A DNA stretch of 64,000 nt from Ancylomarina sp048268005 (GTDB lineage Bacteria > Bacteroidota > Bacteroidia > Bacteroidales > Marinifilaceae), in the NCBI GenBank assembly GCA_048268005.1, contig JBLWWJ010000002.1, positions 992,001 to 1,056,000 on the forward strand, read 5' to 3'. Shown here in pieces: positions 9,233 through 16,631 of the stretch (position 1 is the stretch's first letter; each line of letters begins with the position of its first letter). The notes below the pieces were generated by a model, which was not told the DNA's origin, searched no databases, and worked only from the letters and a program-made list of their open reading frames with translations. A program made the translations under genes and the position numbers.

Positions 9233-9252
9233 ATATCAAAATAATATCAAAA
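9233..9252 (+). repeat. Tandem ATATCAAAA repeat downstream of the promoter
   Basis: ATATCAAAA occurs at 9233-9241 and again at 9244-9252, an 11-base period close to one helical turn. It covers the expected transcription start. Ribbon-helix-helix repressors often bind such closely spaced repeats, and the second gene of the operon encodes one, so this may be an autoregulatory operator. The DNA is AT-rich, so chance is possible. Confidence 0.35.
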
Positions 9253-9256
9253 AAAT

Positions 9257-10117
9257 ATGAATATGAAACAAGAAAGAGATTTTTCACCCATATCAGGTTA
9301 TGTTATTGTCTTTGTAGCACTGATCTTACTTTTATCTGGGATTTTTGGATTAGTAGCTATTAATCATCCCGCATTTGTATTTGCTATTTTGATAAGTGTG
9401 TTTATGACACCTGGATTTGTAATAGTGAACCCGAATCAGTCGGTCGTTTTAATTTTGTTTGGAGAATACAAAGGAACTATAAAGGCTAACGGATTTTTCT
9501 GGGTGAATCCATTTTTCTCAAAGAGAAAAGTATCTTTGCGAGCTCGAAACCTCGATAGTGATCCAATAAAGGTGAATGATAAGATTGGTAATCCTATAAT
9601 GGTAGGTGTCGTTTTGGTTTGGCGTGTTAGAGATACTTTCAAAGCGACATTTGATGTTAACGATTATTCTAATTTTGTAGCCATTCAATCAGAGGCTGCT
9701 ATAAGAGGTATGGCTGGATCTTATCCTTATGATCATTTTGAGGATGAGATGGCTGAGATAACCTTGCGTTCCGGGGGGAATGAAGTGAGTCAGCTGTTAG
9801 AGAGCGAATTGTCGGAGCGACTTGAGATTGCTGGAATAGAGGTGATGGAGGCACGTATCAATTATTTGGCTTATGCGGCCGAAATTGCTGGTGCAATGCT
9901 TCGTCGTCAGCAAGCAACTGCTGTGGTTGCAGCAAGATTTAAAATTGTTGAAGGTGCTGTCAGCATGGTTGAAATGGCTCTCGAGCAACTAAAAGAAAAA
10001 GATGTGATTGAGTTAGACGAAGAAAAGAAAGCAACTATGGTGAGTAGTTTGATGGTTGTTCTTTGTTCAGACAAGGATGCTACACCTGTTTTAAATACGG
10101 GAAGTTTGTATCAATAG
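9257..10117 (+). CDS. SPFH (stomatin/prohibitin) domain membrane protein
   Basis: Two hydrophobic segments at about residues 13-35 and 38-60 anchor this 286-residue protein. The SPFH domain follows: NPNQSVVLILFGEYKGTI, VSLRARNLDSDPIKVNDKIGNP and VVLVWRVRDTFKATFDV are family patterns. A helical tail with AYAAEIAGAMLRRQQATAVVAARFKIV is typical of SPFH oligomers that organise membrane microdomains or scaffold proteases. The protein ends without a coiled-coil extension. The next gene, 11 bases on, encodes a ribbon-helix-helix protein, and the two share a terminator, so they form a two-gene operon. What it scaffolds is unknown. Confidence 0.85.
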   Translation: MNMKQERDFSPISGYVIVFVALILLLSGIFGLVAINHPAFVFAILISVFMTPGFVIVNPNQSVVLILFGEYKGTIKANGFFWVNPFFSKRKVSLRARNLDSDPIKVNDKIGNPIMVGVVLVWRVRDTFKATFDVNDYSNFVAIQSEAAIRGMAGSYPYDHFEDEMAEITLRSGGNEVSQLLESELSERLEIAGIEVMEARINYLAYAAEIAGAMLRRQQATAVVAARFKIVEGAVSMVEMALEQLKEKDVIELDEEKKATMVSSLMVVLCSDKDATPVLNTGSLYQ

Positions 10118-10128
10118 GAAATTAAAAT

Positions 10129-10320
10129 ATGACGAAAAAGAAATCCTTTGTTTTGCGATTGAATCCAGAAATCTACAAGAAGTTGGAGAAGTGGGCTGCT
10201 GATGAATTTCGGAGTGCTAATGGGCAAATTGAATGGATTATTGATAAAGCCCTTAAGGAGTCTGGGCGATTCAAGAAAGACGCGCCAGATTCGGAAGAAA
10301 TCGATGAGTCCGAAGTTTAA
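10129..10320 (+). CDS. Ribbon-helix-helix (Arc-like) DNA-binding protein
   Basis: This 63-residue protein opens with KKSFVLRLNPEIYKKLEKWAADEFRSANGQ: a short beta strand (SFVLRLN) followed by two helices, the Arc/MetJ ribbon-helix-helix fold that binds DNA as a dimer through the strand. The tail is acidic (about 20 residues). It lies 11 bases after the SPFH gene and is followed by a terminator. The frequent pairing of small Arc-type proteins with SPFH proteins in Bacteroidota suggests a joint function; autoregulation is inferred. An antitoxin-like role is possible but no toxin gene is nearby. Confidence 0.75.
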   Translation: MTKKKSFVLRLNPEIYKKLEKWAADEFRSANGQIEWIIDKALKESGRFKKDAPDSEEIDESEV

Positions 10321-10330
10321 ATGAACTGGA

Positions 10331-10363
10331 GAGGTTGTTGCAGGTCAACAACCTCTTTTTTTT
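10331..10363 (+). terminator. Rho-independent terminator of the SPFH-RHH operon
   Basis: A perfect 10-bp stem, GAGGTTGTTG / CAACAACCTC with a 5-base loop, is followed by eight T starting right after the stem. Confidence 0.85.
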
Positions 10364-10407
10364 ATGTCAATCCGTATTGTCTTTTTGTGTTTATAGAGAT
10401 TGGTCGT

Positions 10408-10440
10408 TTTGCCATTTTTAATAAATATTACATAGCTTTG
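10408..10440 (+). promoter_or_regulatory. Candidate promoter of the B12 riboswitch operon
   Basis: TTTG at 10408-10411 and a perfect -7 box TAGCTTTG at 10433-10440 (21-base spacer) place the transcript start just before the riboswitch. Confidence 0.55.
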
Positions 10441-10444
10441 CAGA

Positions 10445-10630
10445 TAAATGGGTTTCCTATATGGGAATTAAAAGGGAATCCGGTTTAAAGCCGGAGCTGT
10501 TCCCGCAGCTGTATGTCCTGTTTGCAATTCAAATTGCAGGTTCAAACGATAAAGCCACTATTTCGACTTCAAATTATTGAGGTGAATGGGAAGGCGTTTG
10601 AATGGATAAGCCAGAAGACCTGCCTTTTAG
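10445..10630 (+). promoter_or_regulatory. Cobalamin (B12) riboswitch
   Basis: The leader contains the conserved cobalamin-riboswitch elements in order: GGGAATCCGGTTTAAAGCC, then GGAGCTGTTCCCGCAGCTGT (the B12 box region), the GCCACT element near 10554, GGGAAGGC near 10588, and the closing element GCCAGAAGACCTGCC at about 10610-10624. Such elements bind adenosylcobalamin or related forms and switch off downstream uptake genes when B12 is plentiful. A following imperfect hairpin (TCGTAACT and AGTTGAGTAACGA, about 10640-10666) may belong to the switch that controls expression. It directly precedes the BtuF-BtuC-BtuD genes, which fixes their likely substrate. Confidence 0.9.
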
Positions 10631-10720
10631 ATATTTATATTCGTAACTTCGGGAGTTGAGTAACGAGATTATGACTGTATGGTTGTGTCTTTTTTCTGCT
10701 TCCCATTCTAATTTAATGTA

Positions 10721-11902
10721 ATGGGTGTTCGTCAATTACTGATGCTAAGTTCAATACTTAGTTTATTTCTAGTCCTATCTTGTGGGGAATCTACAAGCAA
10801 GAAAACGGTTTCTAAATCAGAAACTCAAACTGAATTTGTTGATTCATCTTTTTATTTTGAATCTAATATCACACATGCTAAGGGGTTTAAGATTGAAATG
10901 CATGATGGATATAAAGAGTTATCTGTTCTTGATCCTTGGAATAAAGGGCAAGTTTTCCAAAAATATTATCTTATCCCCAGAGGGGGGAAGAAGCGTTTGA
11001 GCTTACCATCTGATGGGCAGATTATCGAGGTGCCGGTTAAAAGTATTGCTGCTCTGTCGAGTACACAAATAGGAATATTGAACTTCTTGGGTGTGGCAGA
11101 TCGTGTGGTTGCTGTTTCCCTACCTGATAGAGTTTATAATGAAGAGCTTTCAAAAAAGGTTGAAAGTGGAGAGGTTTTAGGGGTTGGACATGGCGCAACA
11201 CTTGATTTTGAAAGAATTGTTGATTTGTCTCCTGAACTTGTAATGGTTGCAGGATTTATGAAAATTTCCAGTGATGAAACAAAATTGATTAATGCTGGCT
11301 TACCCGTTGCCTTCAATATCGAATGGATGGAAAGTAGTCCTTTAGCTCGTGCTGAATGGGCAAAATTTATTGCTGCATTTTTTAATGAGGAGCAAAAAGC
11401 TGATGAGTTGTTTAAGAATCTCGAAAACCGATATTCAGAGATTAAATCAAAAATTAAGCTTGTTAAGGATAAGCCTGATGTGATTTCAGGTTATCATTAT
11501 AAGGGTGTTTGGTATATGCCGGGTGGTCAAAGTTATTTAGCTCAATTATTGCGCGATGCAAAAGGTGAATATTGTTGGTTCTCCGACTCCACTCAGGGTA
11601 GTATTCCGCTTAGTTTCGAGGTCGTTCTTGAGAAGCAGTCGAATTCTAAGATTTGGTTTGGACCGGCACATTGCCAAAGCTTAAAAGAAATGAAAGACTT
11701 AGATGAAAGATATACCTTGTTTCAAGCTTACAAAGATGGGCAAGTCTATTCTGTTACTAAGCGTACAAATGATAAAGGCGCAAATGATTATTATGAGTCA
11801 GGTGTGATTTGTCCTGATCTGTTATTGAAAGATGTAGCTAAGGTTTTACATCCAGAGTTATTTCCTACCCATGAACTTTATTTTTATAAGAAATTGGATT
11901 AA
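10721..11902 (+). CDS. btuF: B12-binding lipoprotein of an ABC importer (BtuF-type)
   Basis: This 393-residue protein has a lipoprotein signal ending in LVLSC|GES and a periplasmic-binding-protein type 2 fold: the core contains SIAALSSTQIGILNFLGVADRVV, EVLGVGHGATLDFERIVDLSPELVM and a second lobe with PDVISGYHYKGVWYMPGG. That family carries siderophores, haem or cobalamin. The B12 riboswitch upstream and the FecCD-type permease plus ATPase downstream make cobalamin the likely ligand. As a lipoprotein it is expected to be held at the inner membrane facing the periplasm. At 393 residues it is longer than E. coli BtuF because of an extended N-terminal region. Confidence 0.8.
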   Translation: MGVRQLLMLSSILSLFLVLSCGESTSKKTVSKSETQTEFVDSSFYFESNITHAKGFKIEMHDGYKELSVLDPWNKGQVFQKYYLIPRGGKKRLSLPSDGQIIEVPVKSIAALSSTQIGILNFLGVADRVVAVSLPDRVYNEELSKKVESGEVLGVGHGATLDFERIVDLSPELVMVAGFMKISSDETKLINAGLPVAFNIEWMESSPLARAEWAKFIAAFFNEEQKADELFKNLENRYSEIKSKIKLVKDKPDVISGYHYKGVWYMPGGQSYLAQLLRDAKGEYCWFSDSTQGSIPLSFEVVLEKQSNSKIWFGPAHCQSLKEMKDLDERYTLFQAYKDGQVYSVTKRTNDKGANDYYESGVICPDLLLKDVAKVLHPELFPTHELYFYKKLD

Positions 11903-11942
11903 GGATTGCGAACTTATAATGAAAAAGTAATTGAATTTAGAA

Positions 11943-12983
11943 ATGCAGAATAAAACTAAGATAATTCTATTTGTAAGCCTTTTTGTCTTGATCGCCTTGT
12001 TTTTGGTTGTAGATCTTGTCCTTGGGAGTGTGAGTATACCTTCTGAAAAAATTATGGCAATTTTGATGGGCGAGGATGTTAAGACTTCCTGGAACTATAT
12101 CATTTTGAATTTTAGATTACCTAAAGCCATTACGGCTATTCTTGTTGGAGCAGGCTTGTCTGTTTCCGGCTTAATGATGCAAACCTTATTCCGAAACCCT
12201 TTGGCAGGTCCCTATGTGCTAGGAATTAGTTCTGGTGCTAGTTTAGGGGTTGCATTAATGGTTATGGCTTCTGTATTGCTACCAGGTGTATTTGGTGCTA
12301 TATATAGTTTTCTGGGGAGTTGGGCTCTTGTTGTTTCAGCCATTGCAGGTGCTTCAATTATTTTTGTAATTATAGGAATGGCATCTATTAGAATTTCCGA
12401 TAGTGTTTCTCTTTTGATCATCGGGATCATGTTTGGAAGTATAACGGGAGCTGTTGTGAATATTCTACAGTACTTTAGTGATCCGGAACAATTGCAAAGC
12501 TTTATTGTTTGGACTTTTGGTAGTCTTAGTGGTGTTACCTGGAACGAGATGCACTTGATGGCGCCAGTAGTGGTTTTGGGTTTGTTGATGTCTTTTGTGT
12601 TGATAAAGCCGTTGGATGCCTTATTGCTGGGTGAAAATTATGCCAGGGGAGTAGGCATATCCGTTAATAGAACCCGAATTTGGGTTATAATTAGCACGGC
12701 ACTTGTTGCGGGTACTTTAACAGCATTTACAGGACCGATTGCTTTTATAGGTGTTGCTGTTCCACATATGGCCAGAGCGATATTTGGTACTGCCAGTCAT
12801 AAGGTTTTGTTGCCAGCTGTTGTGCTTATAGGTGCTGCTTTAATGTTGGTTTGTGATATTCTGTCACAAGTTCCGGGCAACCAAACAACCTTACCGATAA
12901 ACTCAGTAACAGCTATTTTTGGTGGGCCTGTGGTGATTTGGGTGATTATAAGGAGTCGAAGTGTTAAAGCTTCCTTCTCCTAA
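11943..12983 (+). CDS. btuC: FecCD/BtuC-type ABC transporter permease
   Basis: The 346-residue product is a ten-helix permease of the FecCD family. Recognisable elements are NFRLPKAITAILVGAGLSVS and GLMMQTLFRNPLAGPYVLGIS near the start, TFTGPIAFIGVAVPHMAR in the second half, and a final helix after PINSVTAIFGGPV. It forms the membrane channel of the importer whose binding protein is the gene before it. An in-frame TTG at 11931 gives four more residues, but the ATG at 11943 is preferred. The next gene's reading frame overlaps its 3' end. Confidence 0.88.
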   Translation: MQNKTKIILFVSLFVLIALFLVVDLVLGSVSIPSEKIMAILMGEDVKTSWNYIILNFRLPKAITAILVGAGLSVSGLMMQTLFRNPLAGPYVLGISSGASLGVALMVMASVLLPGVFGAIYSFLGSWALVVSAIAGASIIFVIIGMASIRISDSVSLLIIGIMFGSITGAVVNILQYFSDPEQLQSFIVWTFGSLSGVTWNEMHLMAPVVVLGLLMSFVLIKPLDALLLGENYARGVGISVNRTRIWVIISTALVAGTLTAFTGPIAFIGVAVPHMARAIFGTASHKVLLPAVVLIGAALMLVCDILSQVPGNQTTLPINSVTAIFGGPVVIWVIIRSRSVKASFS

Positions 12984-13038
12984 AGAAAAAATACCAGAGT
13001 GTTATTTTGATTCATGTTTTAAGAAATCATTATTGATT

Positions 13039-14058
13039 GTGAGTGATAATTACTGTAAAGAGATATTAGAAACGGATGGCTTGTCGATTGGCTATAAGCA
13101 AAAAAGAGGTGAGGATTTATGTCTGTTGTCTGATCTTAATTTAACTGTACGAAGAGGCGAATTGGTTTGTTTGCTTGGACCTAATGGGGCTGGTAAATCA
13201 ACTCTGATGCGTACTATCGCAGGTTTACAAGCCCCTTTGAAAGGTAAGACTTTGGTTGAAGGGATGCCTATACGTGAACGCAATTTTAGTGAAATTGCAC
13301 GTTTGTTAAGTATCGTATTGACTGAACGCTTGCAAGTGGGAAATTTGTCTGTTTATCACATTGTATCTTTGGGAAGACATCCCTATACATCTTGGATGGG
13401 GCGCTTGTCAGAGAAAGATGAATCCATGATCAAGTGGGCACTAGAGCAAGTTGGTTTATGGAAATACGCCAATAAGTTTATTAATCAGTTGAGTGATGGT
13501 GAGCGTCAAAGAGTGATGATAGCTAAGGCTTTGGCTCAAGATACACCACTGATTATGCTCGATGAGCCTACAGCACATTTAGATTTGCCAAATCGAGTAG
13601 AGATTATGCGATTGCTGAGAAATTTAGCAAAAGAAACTGATAAAGCTATCCTTTTATCTACTCATGAGCTTGACTTGGCCTTGCAAGCTGCCGATGTTAT
13701 TTGGTTGATGTCTAAAAATAAGGATATAAAAATTGGGGCTCCTGAAGATCTTGTTCTTTCTGGTAGTATTGAAGATACATTCAAGAATAAATCATTCAAC
13801 TTCGATAGAAAATCTGGTAATTTCATCATGAATTATCAGAAAAAGCAAAAAATACAATTAGTCGGAAATGATGTGATGGGCTTTTGGACGCAAAGAGCGC
13901 TTTCCCGAGAAGGCTATCAAGTGACATGTGAAAAAACAGGAAATTGTTCCATTCATTTGATTGAAGATAGAATGGAGTGGGAGATTCATAATAATGGAGA
14001 TGTTACTAACTGTAAGAGTATTCAAGATTTATTATTGAGCCTGAATACAAATTTGTAA
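13039..14058 (+). CDS. btuD: ABC transporter ATPase (BtuD-type) with C-terminal extension
   Basis: This ATPase drives the B12 importer. Walker A is LLGPNGAGKSTLM, the Q-loop region reads LSIVLTERLQ, the signature is LSDGERQRVMIAKAL, Walker B is LIMLDEPTAHLD, and the switch His is in LSTHELDLAL. After the usual core of about 250 residues there is an extra region of some 75 residues containing a VGNDVMGFWTQRAL segment, which could be a small alpha/beta domain. The frame is open back to a GTG at 12961 that overlaps btuC by 23 bases, but homology starts only near ILETDGLSIGY, so a GTG at 13039 is chosen; the start is uncertain. Confidence 0.82.
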   Translation: MSDNYCKEILETDGLSIGYKQKRGEDLCLLSDLNLTVRRGELVCLLGPNGAGKSTLMRTIAGLQAPLKGKTLVEGMPIRERNFSEIARLLSIVLTERLQVGNLSVYHIVSLGRHPYTSWMGRLSEKDESMIKWALEQVGLWKYANKFINQLSDGERQRVMIAKALAQDTPLIMLDEPTAHLDLPNRVEIMRLLRNLAKETDKAILLSTHELDLALQAADVIWLMSKNKDIKIGAPEDLVLSGSIEDTFKNKSFNFDRKSGNFIMNYQKKQKIQLVGNDVMGFWTQRALSREGYQVTCEKTGNCSIHLIEDRMEWEIHNNGDVTNCKSIQDLLLSLNTNL

Positions 14059-14455
14059 GTATTAAAAATAAATAAGTCTCATAAGCTCTATTCGTTAAGG
14101 ATTCCTCTATATTGTAATTAAGTTTAATAATAACCTTACTTTAGAGGATGTAGATGAAAATCCGACCGCTATGTGCTTTGTAATCAGTGATTAAGTTGTG
14201 CTTTATTGTCTGAGAGATAGATGGTTTTTAGTTGATGAAGTTTAACTCAAGTGAAGTTTTTTGAAAAATAAGTACGTTTTTTTTCTCTATAATGCAGTGA
14301 ATATAGGGGGTGTGCTTATTATTATGTTGATACTTTAAAATCATAAAAAAATGAGTTTTTTGTGCTCTGAAATTTGCAAAGCTTAAGAAAACCGTTATAT
14401 TTGTGTGTGATTCAGATAAAAAAACATTTTTATTAACCCAAAAAACTTATAAATT
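14059..14455. other. Intergenic region before the HU gene
   Basis: This 397-base stretch holds no open frame of useful length. It is AT-rich, has no clear terminator for the B12 operon, and carries the strong HU promoter at its right end. I see nothing else in it. Confidence 0.5.
14373..14403 (+). promoter_or_regulatory. Perfect Bacteroidota promoter of the HU gene
   Basis: TTTG at 14373-14376, a spacer of exactly 19 bases, and TATATTTG at 14396-14403 match the consensus TTTG-N19-TAnnTTTG exactly. Transcription should start near 14410, about 45 bases before the ATG. Confidence 0.75.
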
Positions 14456-14728
14456 ATGAACAAGGCTCAATTAATTGAAGCAATGGCTAACAAAGCCGGT
14501 TTAACTAAAGCTGACGCAAAAAAAGCTCTTGATGCTTTTATCGAAACTACTTCTGAAGCTCTTAAAGGTGAAGATAGAGTAGCTCTTATCGGATTTGGTT
14601 CATTCTCTGTTTCAACTCGTGAAGCTAGAACTGGAAGAAACCCTCAAACTGGTAAGCCAATTGATATTCCAGCTAAAAAAGTTATTAAATTCAAAGCAGG
14701 TTCTGAGCTTGTTGATGTAATTCAATAA
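14456..14728 (+). CDS. HU family DNA-binding protein
   Basis: The 90-residue product is a complete HU/IHF-type histone-like protein: it begins MNKAQLIEAMANKAGLTKAD, contains GFGSFSVSTREARTGRNPQTG with the DNA-bending arm motif RNPQTG, and ends in IPAKKVIKFKAGSEL. It binds and bends DNA without strong sequence specificity as a homodimer and helps organise the nucleoid. It has a perfect consensus promoter and its own terminator, which fits high expression from a single-gene transcript. Confidence 0.95.
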   Translation: MNKAQLIEAMANKAGLTKADAKKALDAFIETTSEALKGEDRVALIGFGSFSVSTREARTGRNPQTGKPIDIPAKKVIKFKAGSELVDVIQ

Positions 14729-14747
14729 TTATAGAATAAGAAATTTT

Positions 14748-14777
14748 AAAGGAGGTTATCTTATGACCTCCTTTTTT
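14748..14777 (+). terminator. Rho-independent terminator of the HU gene
   Basis: A perfect 9-bp stem, AAAGGAGGT / ACCTCCTTT with a 9-base loop, runs into a tract of T. Confidence 0.85.
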
Positions 14778-14812
14778 GATATCATTTTGGTTAGGTAATA
14801 ACCTGAATTTTG

Positions 14813-14843
14813 AATAGCGATAGTTTTAATTATCGCTATTTTT
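14813..14843 (+). terminator. Hairpin in the trmH leader
   Basis: A perfect 10-bp inverted repeat, AATAGCGATA / TATCGCTATT with an 8-base loop, is followed by TTTAATTTTA and ends 17 bases before the trmH ATG. It could be a second terminator for HU readthrough or an attenuator-like hairpin for trmH. Confidence 0.4.
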
Positions 14844-14857
14844 AATTTTAAGCAGTT

Positions 14858-15541
14858 ATGAATTTGAAGCAGAAAAAAGAGTTGATTCAATTTCTGGAAA
14901 CAGTCATGAAGGAGGAAAGAATTGAATTGATTGAAAAAAATGTAAATGAACGAACACGATATATTACTGTTGTTCTCGAAAATATATTCCAGCCACAGAA
15001 TGCAAGTGCTGTCATGCGTTCTTGTGATTGTTTTGGAGTGCAAGATTTGCATGTGATTGAAAATTCAAATAAATACGAGCTTAATCCGGATGTTGTCATG
15101 GGATCGTCTAAATGGATTGACTTGAAAAGATATGATTCAAAAGATGAAAACACTCTGGATACAATAAATAGTCTGAAAAAGGAGGGGTATAGGATCATAG
15201 CAACAACGCCACATACCAATGATGTTTTACTTCCTGATTTTGACTTATCGAAGGGAAAATCGGCTTTCTTTTTTGGGACCGAACTGACAGGCTTGTCTGA
15301 TGTTGTCATGGAGCATGCAGATGAGTTTGTGAAAATACCGATGTATGGTTTTACCGAAAGTTTTAATATCTCTGTGTCCGCTTCCATTGTTTTGAATCAT
15401 TTGGCATCAAGTCTTCGTCGTTCCAATGTTGATTGGCAATTGACTGAGGAAGAGAAGTTAGATTTAAAATTGGAATGGTATAAGAGATCAATTAAAAGCG
15501 GTGAAAAAATGATTAATCGCTTTAAAAACACCCTGAAATAA
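14858..15541 (+). CDS. trmH: tRNA (guanosine-2'-O)-methyltransferase, TrmH-type SpoU
   Basis: This 227-residue SpoU/SPOUT methyltransferase uses S-adenosylmethionine to methylate a tRNA ribose, in TrmH at G18. Motif 1 reads VLENIFQPQNASAVMRSCD with the Asn and Arg of the family, motif 2 is FFFGTELTGLSD, and motif 3 is IPMYGFTESFNISVSASI, which forms the SAM-binding knot. The C-terminal tail is long, helical and basic, as in TrmH. The start ATG at 14858 lies right after a hairpin. Rival SpoU enzymes methylate rRNA, but motif spacing and length favour TrmH. Confidence 0.82.
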   Translation: MNLKQKKELIQFLETVMKEERIELIEKNVNERTRYITVVLENIFQPQNASAVMRSCDCFGVQDLHVIENSNKYELNPDVVMGSSKWIDLKRYDSKDENTLDTINSLKKEGYRIIATTPHTNDVLLPDFDLSKGKSAFFFGTELTGLSDVVMEHADEFVKIPMYGFTESFNISVSASIVLNHLASSLRRSNVDWQLTEEEKLDLKLEWYKRSIKSGEKMINRFKNTLK

Positions 15542-15613
15542 CAATAAAATGAACTGATTTGTTTACTTTCTCGTATTATTTGGTTAAGTTTATCTATTAA
15601 GAATGAATTTTTT

Positions 15614-15644
15614 TTCGTCGTTCACGAAAAGATTATTAAATTTG
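15614..15644 (+). promoter_or_regulatory. Candidate promoter of the LytTR regulator
   Basis: TAAATTTG at 15637-15644 matches the -7 consensus, and TTCG 19 bases upstream is one base from TTTG. The leader would be about 65 bases. Confidence 0.45.
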
Positions 15645-15714
15645 GTCACGGAAATTTAAGTGTTCGTAAACTCTTAAATTTTTATTTTAAAATTGATATA
15701 ATAAATTTAATCAT

Positions 15715-16428
15715 ATGAACTGTGTTGTAATTGATGACGATAAACTTTCAAGAAAAGTTGTTGAGAGTTATATTGAAAGAACAGATTATCTTACATTAAT
15801 TGCTTCTTACCCAAGTGCAATTGAGGCTATTAATGATATAAAGAAAAATGATCCGATTGATTTGATTTTTCTTGATGTTGAGATGCCAGAGATGACAGGT
15901 ATGGAATTTTTGAATAGTTTGAATACAACACCTCAAGTTATTATCATTTCATCTAAAGAGCAATATGCTTTAGAAGCTTTTGAGTATGATGTGTCAGATT
16001 ATTTATTAAAACCAATCTCATATAGCCGATTCTTTAAGGCTGTAAATAAGGTTAATGCTCGTGTTGAGAAGAATGGTAGTGCGGTTATAACGCCTGAAAA
16101 GAATGAAATCTTTATTAAGAGTAACTCAACTTTAGTAAGACTTCATTATGATGATATCCTTTGGGTTGAAGCTCTTGAGAATTATGTGGTTGTTAATACG
16201 TTTACGGATAAATATACCATTCACTTCACCATGAAGGCGATTGAAGATAAGATGCCTTCACACCTTTTCTCAAGAATTCACCGTTCTTATGTTGTGAATT
16301 TAAAGAAGATTGAAATGATAGAAGATAATTCAGTGGTGATCACAACTGATGGAGGATCTAAGTCTATTCCAATTGGAAAATCGTATCGTGAGAAATTGAT
16401 GGGTGATATCAATTTGATGACACGTTAA
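15715..16428 (+). CDS. LytTR-family response regulator
   Basis: The 237-residue protein has an N-terminal receiver domain: acidic DDD near residue 8, the phosphoacceptor Asp in LIFLDVEMPEMTG near residue 55, Ser/Thr in IIISSKEQ, and Lys in YLLKPI. From about residue 130 there is a LytTR DNA-binding domain with ILWVEALENYVVVNT, the MPSHLFSRIHRSYVVNLKKI signature (seen as FSRIHRSYVVN) and IPIGKSYREKL. Such regulators bind DNA with a beta-rich domain. No histidine kinase is adjacent, so its partner is elsewhere. It is a single-gene transcript with its own promoter and terminator. Confidence 0.88.
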   Translation: MNCVVIDDDKLSRKVVESYIERTDYLTLIASYPSAIEAINDIKKNDPIDLIFLDVEMPEMTGMEFLNSLNTTPQVIIISSKEQYALEAFEYDVSDYLLKPISYSRFFKAVNKVNARVEKNGSAVITPEKNEIFIKSNSTLVRLHYDDILWVEALENYVVVNTFTDKYTIHFTMKAIEDKMPSHLFSRIHRSYVVNLKKIEMIEDNSVVITTDGGSKSIPIGKSYREKLMGDINLMTR

Positions 16429-16450
16429 GAATATTTAATAAAATAGATAA

Positions 16451-16477
16451 AGGGTTTGCTTGAGCAAGCCCTTTTTT
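16451..16477 (+). terminator. Rho-independent terminator
   Basis: A 9-bp stem, AGGGTTTGC / GCAAGCCCT with one G-T pair and a 4-base loop, is followed by six T. It ends the LytTR regulator transcript. Confidence 0.8.
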
Positions 16478-16631
16478 GTATTCTTTAGTTTCAAAATCAG
16501 CTAGATATGAGTGAGTCTTTTAGTTTTGGAATTTGTGTTTTTCGATTTAAAGGAAGATTGATATTTTTAAGCTTATCATTTTCTTTTGGCAGGAATTTTT
16601 AAGATTTTTGTAATCTATTAAATTTAAGTTT

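Larger units (their letters stand above)
8742..9256. other. AT-rich intergenic region upstream of dnaA
   Basis: This divergent 515-base gap between dnaA and the SPFH gene is strongly AT-rich. I looked for DnaA boxes (TTATCCACA or one-mismatch forms) on both strands and found only weak resemblances, such as TTTATCCCT near 8868, so I cannot call an origin. It holds the probable SPFH promoter at its right end and a TCTTCG-AAAA-CGAAGA hairpin at 9185-9200. I see no gene in it. Confidence 0.5.

Noticed and set aside
8742..9256. Replication origin beside dnaA
   Set aside because: No perfect or near-perfect DnaA boxes were found, so the call is not supported.
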